NCBI GenBank assembly: GCA_934630375.1 | Contig: CAKTVQ010000046.1 | Coordinates: 1-6,187 of the forward strand | Origin: an uncultured Collinsella sp. | Lineage (GTDB): Bacteria > Actinomycetota > Coriobacteriia > Coriobacteriales > Coriobacteriaceae | DNA length: 6,187 nt | Reading direction: 5' to 3' | Part shown: piece after piece, positions 1 to 6,181 of the stretch | How positions within the stretch are numbered: position 1 is the first letter of the stretch | Layout: every line of letters starts with the position of its first letter | Program-made: the position numbers and the translations under genes | Notes under the pieces: model-generated | What the model was told of the DNA's origin: nothing | The model's input: only the letters and a program-made list of their open reading frames with translations | Databases searched by the model: none

Positions 1-7
1 GTGGCAT
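1..7 (-). CDS. rplE: Probable start of rplE (50S ribosomal protein L5), cut by window edge
   Basis: Only an ATG and the next codon and a base (Met-Pro) are visible before the window ends. The call rests on position: in the spc order L5 follows L24 directly, and the ATG lies 36 bases after the rplX stop. A purine-rich AAAGG stands 5 bases upstream as a possible weak ribosome binding site. L5 proteins beginning Met-Pro are common in actinobacterial lineages (recall, not a search). The protein cannot be verified from two codons, and the true start could lie outside the window. Confidence 0.45.
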
Positions 8-43
8 CCGGGCCTTTGCTAGCAACTTGATGTTGCGGGCAGC

Positions 44-349
44 TTAGAACTTGTGGCCGCACTTCTTGCAGACGCGCAGCTTGTTCTTGCCGTCCTTCTC
101 GTGACCGACGCGGGTAACCTTACCGCACTCGGGGCAGACGAGATTGACGTTGGAGGCGTCGATGGGAGCCTCCTGCGAAACGATGCCGCCCTGCTGGTTG
201 GCAGCGTTGGGCTTGACGGCCTTCTTGACGACCGAAACGCCCTCGACAACGACCTTGTTCTCGGCGGGGAGAGCACGCAGGATAACGCCCTGCTTGCCGC
301 GATCCTTACCAGAGAGAACCTGGACCTTATCGCCCTTCTTGATATACAT
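44..349 (-). CDS. rplX: 50S ribosomal protein L24, zinc-ribbon type
   Basis: L24 is an early assembly protein of the large subunit that binds the 5' domain of 23S rRNA near the tunnel exit. The 101-residue product starts [16 protein letters not shown] and carries the N-terminal KOW fold (about residues 3-30). The C-terminal half has two Cys pairs, CPEC at 72-75 and CKKC at 94-97, the form expected to bind zinc. Length is normal for the family. The ATG at 349-347 is preceded by GGGGAGA, a good ribosome binding site, and lies 13 bases after the rplN stop, so the two are co-transcribed. The four-Cys form matters because some bacteria have a Cys-free L24 instead. Confidence 0.97.
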   Translation of the reverse strand: MYIKKGDKVQVLSGKDRGKQGVILRALPAENKVVVEGVSVVKKAVKPNAANQQGGIVSQEAPIDASNVNLVCPECGKVTRVGHEKDGKNKLRVCKKCGHKF

Positions 350-362
350 ATATCTCCCCTAA

Positions 363-731
363 CTACAGGGTCTCGGGAGCGAGCGAGACGATCTTCATGT
401 ACTTCTTGTCACGAAGCTCGCGAGCGACGGGCCCGAAGATACGGGTGCCGACGGGCGAACCATCGTTGTTGATGACAACGCAGGCGTTCTCATCAAAGCG
501 AATGTAGGAGCCATCCTTGCGGCGGATCTCCTTAACGGTGCGAACGACGACGCAACGGACAACGTCCTTCTTCTTGACGTTGGCGCCAGGGGTAGCCTCC
601 TGGACAGCACCGATGAACACATCGCCGATGCCTGCATAACGACGCTTGGAACCGCCAAGCACCTTGATGCAGCGAATCTTGCGAGCGCCGGAGTTGTCGG
701 CGACGTTCAGCATGGTTTGCATCTGAATCAT
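363..731 (-). CDS. rplN: 50S ribosomal protein L14
   Basis: L14 sits at the subunit interface of the 50S particle and contacts L19 and 16S rRNA helix 14 in bridge B8. The 122-residue product has exactly the usual bacterial length, begins [19 protein letters not shown] and ends with the conserved block [13 protein letters not shown] at residues 95-107. A clear GGAGGAAC ribosome binding site precedes the ATG. That site sits in the loop of a small GTTC/GAAC stem. In E. coli this gene opens the spc operon. Here it follows rpsQ after a 118-base structured gap, so a separate transcript start or a regulatory leader is possible although I cannot identify a promoter. Confidence 0.98.
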   Translation of the reverse strand: MIQMQTMLNVADNSGARKIRCIKVLGGSKRRYAGIGDVFIGAVQEATPGANVKKKDVVRCVVVRTVKEIRRKDGSYIRFDENACVVINNDGSPVGTRIFGPVARELRDKKYMKIVSLAPETL

Positions 732-756
732 GGTAGATGTTCCTCCGAACTAAGAA

Positions 757-822
757 CCGAAGAGAGGTGCGCAGCCTTTATGCGGCCTGTGGTATGCAAG
801 CCAGGCATACGCACATCTTCGG
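757..822 (-). promoter_or_regulatory. Nested RNA fold in the rpsQ-rplN gap
   Basis: On the minus strand, CCGAAGA (822-816) can pair with TCTTCGG (763-757). This closes a hairpin at 815-788 made of TGTG plus GTATGC pairing with GCATAC plus CACA, with one bulged C (811) and a 7-base loop. The outer helix and the hairpin share a continuous 5' strand, so they could stack. The fold ends about 20 bases before the rplN ribosome binding site. The pairing is read directly; the regulatory role is inferred. There is no T-run, so it does not look like an intrinsic terminator. Confidence 0.45.
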
Positions 823-831
823 AAACGTACA

Positions 832-847
832 AGTCGTAAGAGCGACT
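832..847 (-). other. Small hairpin just after the rpsQ stop
   Basis: AGTCG and CGACT form a 5-base-pair stem around a 6-base loop, beginning 2 bases after the rpsQ stop codon. The stem is short and lacks a T-run, so a terminator role is unlikely. It may be a processing or stability element, or chance. Confidence 0.25.
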
Positions 848-849
848 GC

Positions 850-1110
850 TTATTTAGCGCGCTCGACGACCTCGATGAGGCGCCAACGCTTCATCTTGGA
901 CATAGGACGGGTCTCCATAACGCGGACGGTGTCGCCCACGCCAGCCGTGCACTCCTCGTCATGAGCGTGCAGCTTCTTGGAGCTGGTCATCATCTTGCCG
1001 TACTTGGGGTGACGCTTGCGCTCGGTGATGGTGACGACGATGGTCTTGGCACCGGAGACGGAGGTAACGACACCCGTACGGACCTTACGCGTGTTACGCG
1101 AATCAGTCAT
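850..1110 (-). CDS. rpsQ: 30S ribosomal protein S17
   Basis: S17 is a primary 16S rRNA-binding protein of the 5' domain, with an OB fold. The 86-residue product shows the family layout: RKVRTGVVTS at 8-17, the KTIVVTITERKRHPKYGK region at 22-39, and the C-terminal signature GDTVRVMETRPMSKMKRWRL at 59-78. Length is normal. The ATG lies 16 bases after the rpmC stop and is preceded by TAAGGAGAG, a near-perfect ribosome binding site. It closes the tightly spaced block; the next gene, rplN, comes only after 118 bases. Confidence 0.98.
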   Translation of the reverse strand: MTDSRNTRKVRTGVVTSVSGAKTIVVTITERKRHPKYGKMMTSSKKLHAHDEECTAGVGDTVRVMETRPMSKMKRWRLIEVVERAK

Positions 1111-1126
1111 GTTCTCTCCTTAGGTC

Positions 1127-1341
1127 CTACTCGGCGACAGCGGACTTCTCCGCTGCGATCTCGCGGGCGCGCTGCTCCGTGAGGACGCGAGCGATGTCCT
1201 TCTTCACGGTGTTGACGCGAGCGGTGTTGTCCAGCTGGCTGGTGGCCATCTGGAAACGAAGGTTAAAGAGCTCGGCGCGCATTTCCTTCAGCTTCTCAAC
1301 GAGCTGAGCGTCCGAGAGCTCACGAATCTCTGCGGGCTTCA

Positions 1342-1342
<1 letters not shown>
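1127..1342 (-). CDS. rpmC: 50S ribosomal protein L29
   Basis: L29 is a small helical protein beside the tunnel exit, where together with L23 it forms part of the docking site for the signal recognition particle and trigger factor. The 71-residue product has the two-helix layout and the core ELFNLRFQMATSQLDNTARV at 24-43, followed by KKDIARVLTEQ at 47-57. The Ala/Glu-rich last dozen residues are slightly longer than the shortest family members. Its ATG overlaps the rplP stop by one base (TAATG), which implies translational coupling. The ribosome binding site AAGGAGGA lies inside the end of rplP. Confidence 0.97.
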
Positions 1343-1844
<502 letters not shown>

Positions 1845-1845
<1 letters not shown>

Positions 1846-2555
1846 TACTGACCCCTCCTCTCGGAGTTACGACGACGAGGACGGGAAGAGCCCTCGAGTG
1901 CAGGGTTGGGAACAGGCTGGCCCGGGAGCTTCTCGCCCAGGTAGATCCAGACCTTCACGCCGCAAGCGCCCATGGTGGTGCTGGCGACAGCCGTGCCGTA
2001 GTCGATCTTGGCACGGAGGGTGTGCAGAGGCACGCGACCCTCACGGTACCACTCACGACGGCCCATCTCGGCACCGCCGAGACGACCGGAGCACTGGATA
2101 CGGATGCCCTTAGCGCCGGCCTTGCGGGCGGACTGGACAGCCTTGCGCATAGCGCGACGGAAGGCAACGCGGCCCTCGAGCTGCTCGGCGATAGACTGAG
2201 CAACGAGGTTGGCGTCGAGCTCGGGGCGCTTGATCTCGACAACGTCGACGGAGAGCTGGCCCTTGGAGACGCCAGCGACCTTCTCGAGCTCGGTGCGGAG
2301 GGTATCGATCTCGGCACCCTTCTTACCGATGACAACGCCGGGGCGAGCGGTGAGGATGATGACCTTCACCTTGTCGCCAGCGCGCTCGATCTCGACGCGG
2401 GAGACAGCTGCGCGGGAAAGACGCTTCTCGAGGTACTTGCGGATCTCGAGATCGTTACCGAGGGTCTTAGCGTAATCCTTCTCTGCGAACCAGCGGGAGC
2501 GCCAGTTCTCGGTGATGCCAAGACGGAAGCCGGTGGGGTAGACTTTCTGACCCAT
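1845..2555 (-). CDS. rpsC: 30S ribosomal protein S3
   Basis: S3 lines the mRNA entry channel in the 30S head and takes part in the ribosome's mRNA helicase activity. The 236-residue product has the N-terminal [14 protein letters not shown] block, a type II KH domain with the GxxG motif VIGKKG at 75-80, and a C-terminal domain with the GRLGGAEM region at 157-164. The entry-channel basic residues correspond to R133, R134 and R137 in AFRRAMRK. A short basic tail follows ([12 protein letters not shown]). Length matches the family. The ribosome binding site AAGGAGG lies in the last codons of rplV, 6 bases separate the rplV stop from this ATG, and the stop overlaps rplP. Confidence 0.98.
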
Positions 2556-2561
2556 ACAGCT

Positions 2562-2933
2562 TTACGCCTCCTTTCGAGGAGCAACGACGACGGTGATGTG
2601 GGAAGTACGCTTCAGAATGCGAGAAGCGGAACCCTTGGCGCGGGGACGGATGCGCTTAAGCGTCGGACCCTCGTCAACATAGGCAGCGGCGACAACCAGG
2701 TTGTCGGCACGCAGACCGTTGTTGTTCTCGGCGTTCGCAACGGCGGAACGGAGAACCTTCTCGACATCCACGGCGACGGCGCGGTCGCAGAAGTGGAGGA
2801 TGTCGAAGGCCTGAGCGACAGGCTTGCGGCGGATCAGATCGACCACCAGGCGGGCCTTGCTGGGGGAAACACGCACGTACTTAGCGACGGCGCGAACCTC
2901 GGTGGCCTCAGTTTCAATAGACTTAGTTGCCAT
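2562..2933 (-). CDS. rplV: 50S ribosomal protein L22
   Basis: L22 contacts all domains of 23S rRNA, and its long beta-hairpin helps line the exit tunnel constriction together with L4. The 123-residue product has about a dozen residues ahead of the conserved [20 protein letters not shown] (15-34). The hairpin spans roughly 85-110 ([20 protein letters not shown]) and is followed by [11 protein letters not shown]. At the tip, Ser102 stands where many family members have Arg (KGRA-type). The ATG is preceded by AGGGGGT and lies 14 bases after the rpsS stop. Family assignment is certain; the tip difference may be normal in this lineage. Confidence 0.98.
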   Translation of the reverse strand: MATKSIETEATEVRAVAKYVRVSPSKARLVVDLIRRKPVAQAFDILHFCDRAVAVDVEKVLRSAVANAENNNGLRADNLVVAAAYVDEGPTLKRIRPRAKGSASRILKRTSHITVVVAPRKEA

Positions 2934-2947
2934 TTACGGTTAACCCC

Positions 2948-3208
2948 CTATTTGGCCTTGTGGCCACGGAACGTACGAGTCGGCGCGAACTCGCCGAGCT
3001 TGTGACCAACCATGGACTCGGTAACATACACGGGCACATGCTTGCGGCCGTCGTGGACGGCGATGGTGTGACCAACCATCTCGGGGAAGATGGTGGACGC
3101 GCGGGACCAGGTCTTCACGACGTCCTTCTTGCCAGCCTCGTTCATCGCGGTGATACGCGAGAGAAGGCGAGTCTCCACGAACGGGCCCTTTTTGAGACTT
3201 CTGCTCAT
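2948..3208 (-). CDS. rpsS: 30S ribosomal protein S19
   Basis: S19 sits in the 30S head, forms a complex with S13 and contacts the A-site finger and 5S/L5 side through bridge B1. The 86-residue product begins [16 protein letters not shown]. It carries the family signature between residues 48 and 73 ([20 protein letters not shown] followed by VGHKLGEF) and ends [10 protein letters not shown]. It is a few residues shorter than the usual 91-93 because the basic tail is abbreviated. The ribosome binding site AGGAGAAAG precedes the ATG, and the gap from the rplB stop is 32 bases. Confidence 0.98.
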   Translation of the reverse strand: MSRSLKKGPFVETRLLSRITAMNEAGKKDVVKTWSRASTIFPEMVGHTIAVHDGRKHVPVYVTESMVGHKLGEFAPTRTFRGHKAK

Positions 3209-3240
3209 AAGTGCTTTCTCCTAAAACTCGGTATCCGAAA

Positions 3241-4071
3241 TTACTTCTTACGGCGACGAATGATGTGCTGGTTCGAGACCTTCTTCTTCTTGCGCGTACG
3301 AAGGCCCTTCGTCGGCTTACCCCAGGGGGTAACAGAGGGACGACCAGAGGTGTGGTTCTTGCCCTCGCCACCGCCGTGCGGGTGGTCGACAGGGTTCATG
3401 ACGGTACCGCGGACGGTCGGGCGCACGTTCATGTGACGCTTACGGCCGGCCTTGCCGATGACGATGTTGGCGTGATCGGCGTTGCCGACCTCACCGACGG
3501 TGGCGCGGCAGGTAACGAGGATGCGGCGCATCTCGGAGGAAGGCATACGGACGATAGCGTACTTGCCCTCCTTACCCATCAGCTGGCAGGAGTTACCGGC
3601 GGAACGGGCGATAGCGGCGCCCTTGCCCGGCTGGAACTCGACGGCGTGGATGAGCGTACCGACGGGGATGTCGGCGAGGGGCAGAGCGTTGCCCGGCTTG
3701 ATGTCGGCGTCAGAACCAGACATGATGGTCTGACCGACCTCGAGGCCCTTGGGGGCCAGGATGTAGCGCTTCTCACCGTCAGCGTAGTGCAGCAGAGCGA
3801 TGCGAGCGGAACGGTTCGGATCGTACTCGATCGTGGCAACCTTGGCGGGCACACCGTCCTTGTTGCGCTTGAAGTCGATCACGCGGTAACGACGCTTCAC
3901 GCCGCCGCCCTGGTGGCGGGTGGTGATGCGGCCGTTGTTGTTACGACCGGCCTTCTTGGGCAGGGGCTCGAGAAGAGACTTCTCGGGCTTGGTGCAGGTG
4001 ATCTCGGAGAAATCGGAGATCGTCTGCCAACGCCTACCAGCGGAGGTCGGCTTAAGGTGCTTTACAGCCAT
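3241..4071 (-). CDS. rplB: 50S ribosomal protein L2
   Basis: L2 is a core 50S protein required for subunit association and peptidyl transferase activity. The 276-residue product starts [15 protein letters not shown], the standard N-terminus. It has the RNA-binding segment [20 protein letters not shown] at 50-69 and the C-terminal [13 protein letters not shown] motif at 225-237, whose His230 matches E. coli His229. It ends in a basic tail. The frame stays open upstream to a GTG at 4146, but the extra 25 residues have no family counterpart and cover a folded leader. The ATG at 4071 has AAAGGGA about 6 bases upstream. It follows rplW after an unusually long 179-base structured gap. Confidence 0.98.
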   Translation of the reverse strand: MAVKHLKPTSAGRRWQTISDFSEITCTKPEKSLLEPLPKKAGRNNNGRITTRHQGGGVKRRYRVIDFKRNKDGVPAKVATIEYDPNRSARIALLHYADGEKRYILAPKGLEVGQTIMSGSDADIKPGNALPLADIPVGTLIHAVEFQPGKGAAIARSAGNSCQLMGKEGKYAIVRMPSSEMRRILVTCRATVGEVGNADHANIVIGKAGRKRHMNVRPTVRGTVMNPVDHPHGGGEGKNHTSGRPSVTPWGKPTKGLRTRKKKKVSNQHIIRRRKK

Positions 4072-4099
4072 TACAATCCCTTTCAATAGGAATCCGTTA

Positions 4100-4144
4100 G
4101 CCATCGCAGACAGGGATTCGAGGTTCTGCCTCGGGTGCGATGAC
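4100..4144 (-). promoter_or_regulatory. Leader hairpin III upstream of rplB
   Basis: On the minus strand GTCATCGCA (4144-4136) pairs with TGCGATGGC (4108-4100) over 9 positions, one of them a G-U type. Inside it, CGAGG and CCTCG (4133-4119) form a second 5-pair stem with a 5-base loop. The structure ends 28 bases before the rplB ATG, close to its ribosome binding site. An alternative pairing of GCAGA with TCTGC inside the same segment is also possible, so two conformers can be drawn. A regulatory role is inferred only. Confidence 0.5.
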
Positions 4145-4151
4145 ACCGGAC

Positions 4152-4177
4152 GTATACACGGTTCCGGGCGTGTCCAT
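4152..4177 (-). repeat. Copy A of a 26-base element shared with the rplC upstream region
   Basis: Positions 4152-4177 match 6017-6042 at 23 of 26 positions on the same strand, with differences only at 4162, 4164 and 4172. On the minus strand the conserved parts are ATGGA, ACGCCCG and CCGTGTATAC. The flanks on both sides are unrelated. This copy ends about 80 bases before the rplB start, and its middle forms one arm of hairpin II. Such a match between two intergenic regions is very unlikely by chance, so it is probably a protein-binding site, promoter part or RNA recognition element. Confidence 0.65.
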
Positions 4178-4194
4178 TTTATACGCCCGAAACC
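4160..4194 (-). promoter_or_regulatory. Leader hairpin II upstream of rplB
   Basis: A 12-pair stem is formed on the minus strand by GGTTTCGGGCGT (4194-4183) and ACGCCCGGAACC (4171-4160), with one G-U type pair, around an 11-base loop at 4182-4172. It is GC-rich and should be stable. No T-run follows, so it does not look like an intrinsic terminator. Its 3' arm lies within the 26-base repeated element. Confidence 0.6.
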
Positions 4195-4195
4195 T

Positions 4196-4233
4196 TGAGC
4201 TCCCGCCTCCCCTATTTGGGAGGCATGAGCTCA
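4196..4233 (-). promoter_or_regulatory. Leader hairpin I, just after the rplW stop
   Basis: TGAGCTC and GAGCTCA form an outer 7-pair stem, and GCCTCCC and GGGAGGC an inner 7-pair stem around a 6-base loop. A 2-by-2 internal mismatch separates them. It begins 17 bases after the rplW stop and ends one base before hairpin II. The strength suggests a stem for attenuation, processing or 3'-end protection. The absence of a T-run after the stem argues against simple intrinsic termination. Confidence 0.6.
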
Positions 4234-4250
4234 CTCAACAGCAGCGAGTC

Positions 4251-4538
4251 TTAGGCCTGGTTGCCAAAGACCTCGATGGTGTCGCCCTCGGCCAGCGTAA
4301 CGATGGCCTTCTTCCAAGAACGGGTCTTGCCGGCGACATAGCGCACGCGCTTGGTCTTGGGCTTGACCGTCAGGGTGTTCACGCGAACGACCTTGACGCC
4401 GAAGATCTCCTCGACAGCGTCCTTGATCTGATACTTGTTAGCATCCTTGGCGACCTCGAACGTGTACTTGTTCAGCTCCATGCCGGAGAAGGAACGCTCG
4501 GACACGATCGGACGGATGATGATCTCGTGGGCGGTCAT
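4251..4538 (-). CDS. rplW: 50S ribosomal protein L23
   Basis: L23 lies at the tunnel exit and is the main docking site for trigger factor and the signal recognition particle. The 95-residue product has the family features: IIIRPIVSERS at 6-16, NKYTFEVAKDANKYQIKDAV at 23-42, then EEIFGVKVVRVNT at 43-55 and a basic loop to about residue 77. Length is normal. Its ATG abuts the rplD stop with no gap (TAAATG), and GGGAGGTG lies in the end of rplD, so translation is probably coupled. It is followed by the only long gap within the S10 part of the cluster. Confidence 0.98.
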   Translation of the reverse strand: MTAHEIIIRPIVSERSFSGMELNKYTFEVAKDANKYQIKDAVEEIFGVKVVRVNTLTVKPKTKRVRYVAGKTRSWKKAIVTLAEGDTIEVFGNQA

Positions 4539-5165
4539 TTATGCAAGCACCTCCCCGAAGTGAGCGGCGATGTCGGCGGGCATCAGCACAGCGTTGTTGT
4601 TGACGAGATCGTAGGTGTTGGCCTCGTCGGCAGTGATGATGAACGTCTTGGGAATGTTGCGGAACGACAGGTAGGCGTTGACGTCCTCATCGCGAACGAT
4701 GATGGTCAGACGCTTGCCCTCAAGGCCGAGAGCCTTGAGCATGGCAACGGCAGCCTTGGTGGAAGGCTTCTCGAAGCCGTAGTCGTCGACGAGCACGAGC
4801 TCGCCATCGGCCAGCTTGGCGGAAAGCGCGGAGCGCATAGCCAGCTTGACCTCCTTGTTGTTCATACGCTTAGCGTAAGAACGGGGCTTGGGGGCGAAGA
4901 CGACGCCACCGTGACGCCACTGGGCAGCACGGATGGAACCCTGGCGGGCACGGCCGGTGCCCTTCTGACGCCAAGGCTTCTTGCCGCCACCGGAAACCTC
5001 AGAGCGACCCTTAGCAGACTGGGTGCCCTGACGCCAAGAGGCCATCTGGCACTTGACGATGTGGTGCATAACGTGGATGTTCGGCTCGATGCCGTACACC
5101 TCAGCGGCGAGCTCGGCCTCGGCGACCTTCTTGCCCTCGCTGTTCTTTACTTCAAACTTTGCCAT
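4539..5165 (-). CDS. rplD: 50S ribosomal protein L4
   Basis: L4 is an early 50S assembly protein whose extended loop reaches the tunnel constriction. In E. coli it also represses its own operon. The 208-residue product shows the loop signature between about residues 43 and 97: SWRQGTQSAKGRSEVSGGGK (43-62), KPWRQKGTGRARQGSI (63-78), then AQWRHGGVVFAPKPRSY (81-97). The C-terminal globular part is intact. The ribosome binding site AAGGAGA precedes the ATG, 46 bases after the rplC stop, and the stop codon touches the rplW start. Whether this L4 regulates the operon here cannot be read from the gene. Confidence 0.98.
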   Translation of the reverse strand: MAKFEVKNSEGKKVAEAELAAEVYGIEPNIHVMHHIVKCQMASWRQGTQSAKGRSEVSGGGKKPWRQKGTGRARQGSIRAAQWRHGGVVFAPKPRSYAKRMNNKEVKLAMRSALSAKLADGELVLVDDYGFEKPSTKAAVAMLKALGLEGKRLTIIVRDEDVNAYLSFRNIPKTFIITADEANTYDLVNNNAVLMPADIAAHFGEVLA

Positions 5166-5211
5166 TTAAGTGTTCTCCTTGGTATGACGCTGGGCTAAAT
5201 GGGCTGGGCCC

Positions 5212-5832
5212 TTAGGCCATACGGATGGCGACGAGACCATTCTTGGCACCCGGGACAGCGCCCTTGACCAAGATGAGGTTCTGCTCGGCATCGATGCGGA
5301 CAACGGAAAGGTTCTTGACGGTAACGCGCTCGTTACCCATGTGACCGGCCATCTTGACGCCCTTGAGGACGCGCGCAGGATAGGCGCACTGACCGATAGA
5401 ACCGGGGTGACGCTGGAAGTGAGAACCATGCGTCATAGGACCGCGGCGCTGACCCCAGCGCTTGATGCGACCCTGGAAGCCCTTACCCTTGGAGGTACCG
5501 ATGACGTCGACCTTCTCGACATCAGCGAAATCAGCGACGGTGACGACCTCGCCGACCTTGTGCTCCTCGCCGTTCTCGACGCGGACCTCACGAAGGAAGC
5601 GGACAGGCTCGACGCCAGCCTTGGCGAAGTGACCAGCCATGGGCTTGTTCACGTTCTTGGCCTTGATGTCGCCGAAACCGATCTGGACGGCGTCATAGCC
5701 GTCGGTTGCCTGAGTTTTAACCTGCGAGACAGCGCAGGGGCCAGCCTGGATGACCGTGACGGGAACGACGTTGTCGTCCTCGTCCCAAACCTGGGTCATG
5801 CCAATCTTGCGGCCGAGAATCATGCTGATCAA
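5212..5832 (-). CDS. rplC: 50S ribosomal protein L3
   Basis: L3 is one of the two assembly initiators of the 50S subunit and reaches the peptidyl transferase centre. The 206-residue product begins [16 protein letters not shown] and carries [20 protein letters not shown] at 112-131 and [20 protein letters not shown] at 143-162. The start is uncertain. TTG at 5832-5830 aligns with the M-I-x-x-I-LG-K/R-K-IGMT family N-terminus. An ATG three codons later (5823) would remove MIS. Neither has a strong ribosome binding site. The TTG lies in a small 5-pair hairpin (5827-5841). It is the first gene of the cluster in the window, with no rpsJ before it. Confidence 0.97.
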   Translation of the reverse strand: MISMILGRKIGMTQVWDEDDNVVPVTVIQAGPCAVSQVKTQATDGYDAVQIGFGDIKAKNVNKPMAGHFAKAGVEPVRFLREVRVENGEEHKVGEVVTVADFADVEKVDVIGTSKGKGFQGRIKRWGQRRGPMTHGSHFQRHPGSIGQCAYPARVLKGVKMAGHMGNERVTVKNLSVVRIDAEQNLILVKGAVPGAKNGLVAIRMA

Positions 5833-5852
5833 GATATGATCCCAACTCTCGC

Positions 5853-5904
5853 GTGGTCTTGGGACAATGCGTACACCACCGAGCGTACGCCCCTAGAGGA
5901 CCAC
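5853..5904 (-). promoter_or_regulatory. Stem structure in the rplC 5' leader
   Basis: On the minus strand three stacked helices can form: GTGGTC with GACCAC (5904-5899 and 5858-5853), GGG with CCC (5893-5891 and 5863-5861), and GCGTAC with GTACGC (5890-5885 and 5874-5869). The loop is 10 bases. Small internal loops separate the helices. The structure ends 20 bases before the TTG start of rplC, a suitable place for a ribosomal-protein feedback site. The function is inferred. Confidence 0.45.
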
Positions 5905-6016
5905 TACTTACACGACGTGCTCCCCAGCCTTGTATTGCGTCCGGACTACCTGACAACCCTATTAAGCAGGCATTTTGTCCAGCCAGAATACTCCCCTGGT
6001 TTCACACAGCTGTTTA

Positions 6017-6042
6017 GTATACACGGCTGCGGGCGTATCCAT
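6017..6042 (-). repeat. Copy B of the 26-base element, upstream of rplC
   Basis: This matches 4152-4177 at 23 of 26 positions in the same orientation. Here the element is followed on the minus strand by TAAACA, giving TATACT, which resembles a -10 box. No good -35 lies 16-18 bases upstream of it. Unlike copy A, the sequence before it does not form the 12-pair hairpin arm. What is conserved is therefore the primary sequence rather than the local fold. It lies 184 bases from the rplC start. Confidence 0.65.
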
Positions 6043-6158
6043 CGAGATTCATATTTCACTCACATTGTTTACGCAGGTAAAGTGCGTGGAGTCGCCTGGG
6101 CTTGGCAGAGGGGCGGCGAAATATATTAAGTTTGCTGCTCTACAGTCCTGCGCAAGAC

Positions 6159-6181
6159 GGAAAGCACATTAAGTGCTTTCC
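6159..6181 (-). terminator. Terminator-like perfect hairpin at the window edge
   Basis: GGAAAGCAC and GTGCTTTCC form a perfect 9-pair stem with a 5-base loop. It could end transcription of a gene lying to the right of the window. The T-tract is poor on the minus strand (GTCTT follows the stem) and modest on the plus strand (TTTG follows), so direction and role are uncertain. The strand given assumes the upstream gene is also on the minus strand. Confidence 0.35.

Noticed and set aside
22..36. Small GCAAC/GTTGC hairpin between rplX and rplE
   Set aside because: Five pairs only, no T-run, and no extension; too weak to call a regulatory site.
2022..3005. Long open frame (327 codons) on the plus strand, antisense to rpsC and rplV
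   Set aside because: It lies wholly opposite conserved ribosomal protein genes, has no recognisable domain, and is Leu/Gly/Asp-rich as expected from the reverse complement of GC-rich biased codons.
3211..4089. Plus-strand open frame of 292 codons antisense to rplB
   Set aside because: Same shadow effect; rplB on the minus strand is unmistakable.
4072..4146. N-terminal extension of L2 starting at GTG 4146
   Set aside because: The 25 added residues have no counterpart in L2, and the ATG at 4071 has the standard N-terminus and a ribosome binding site.
4196..4233. Intrinsic terminator after rplW
   Set aside because: The stem is strong but no T-run follows, and the same-strand operon continues with rplB.
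4140..5198. Long open frame (352 codons) on the plus strand, antisense to rplW and rplD
   Set aside because: Shadow of the biased codons on the opposite strand; it also spans the folded rplB leader and has no plausible ribosome binding site or known domain.
5929..5956. Promoter candidate TTGTCA-16-TACAAG upstream of rplC
   Set aside because: The -35 matches 5 of 6 but the -10 only 4 of 6; in 355 bases such a pair is not rare, so it is mentioned but not called as a promoter.
5886..6037. Long-range pairing of GGGCGTA and TACGCCC between the 26-base element and the rplC leader stem
   Set aside because: Only 7 pairs, about 140 bases apart, and competing with a local stem; not distinguishable from chance.
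5341..6129. Plus-strand open frame of 262 codons running from antisense rplC into the upstream region
   Set aside because: Composition matches an antisense shadow over rplC, and its distal part shows no recognisable protein motif.
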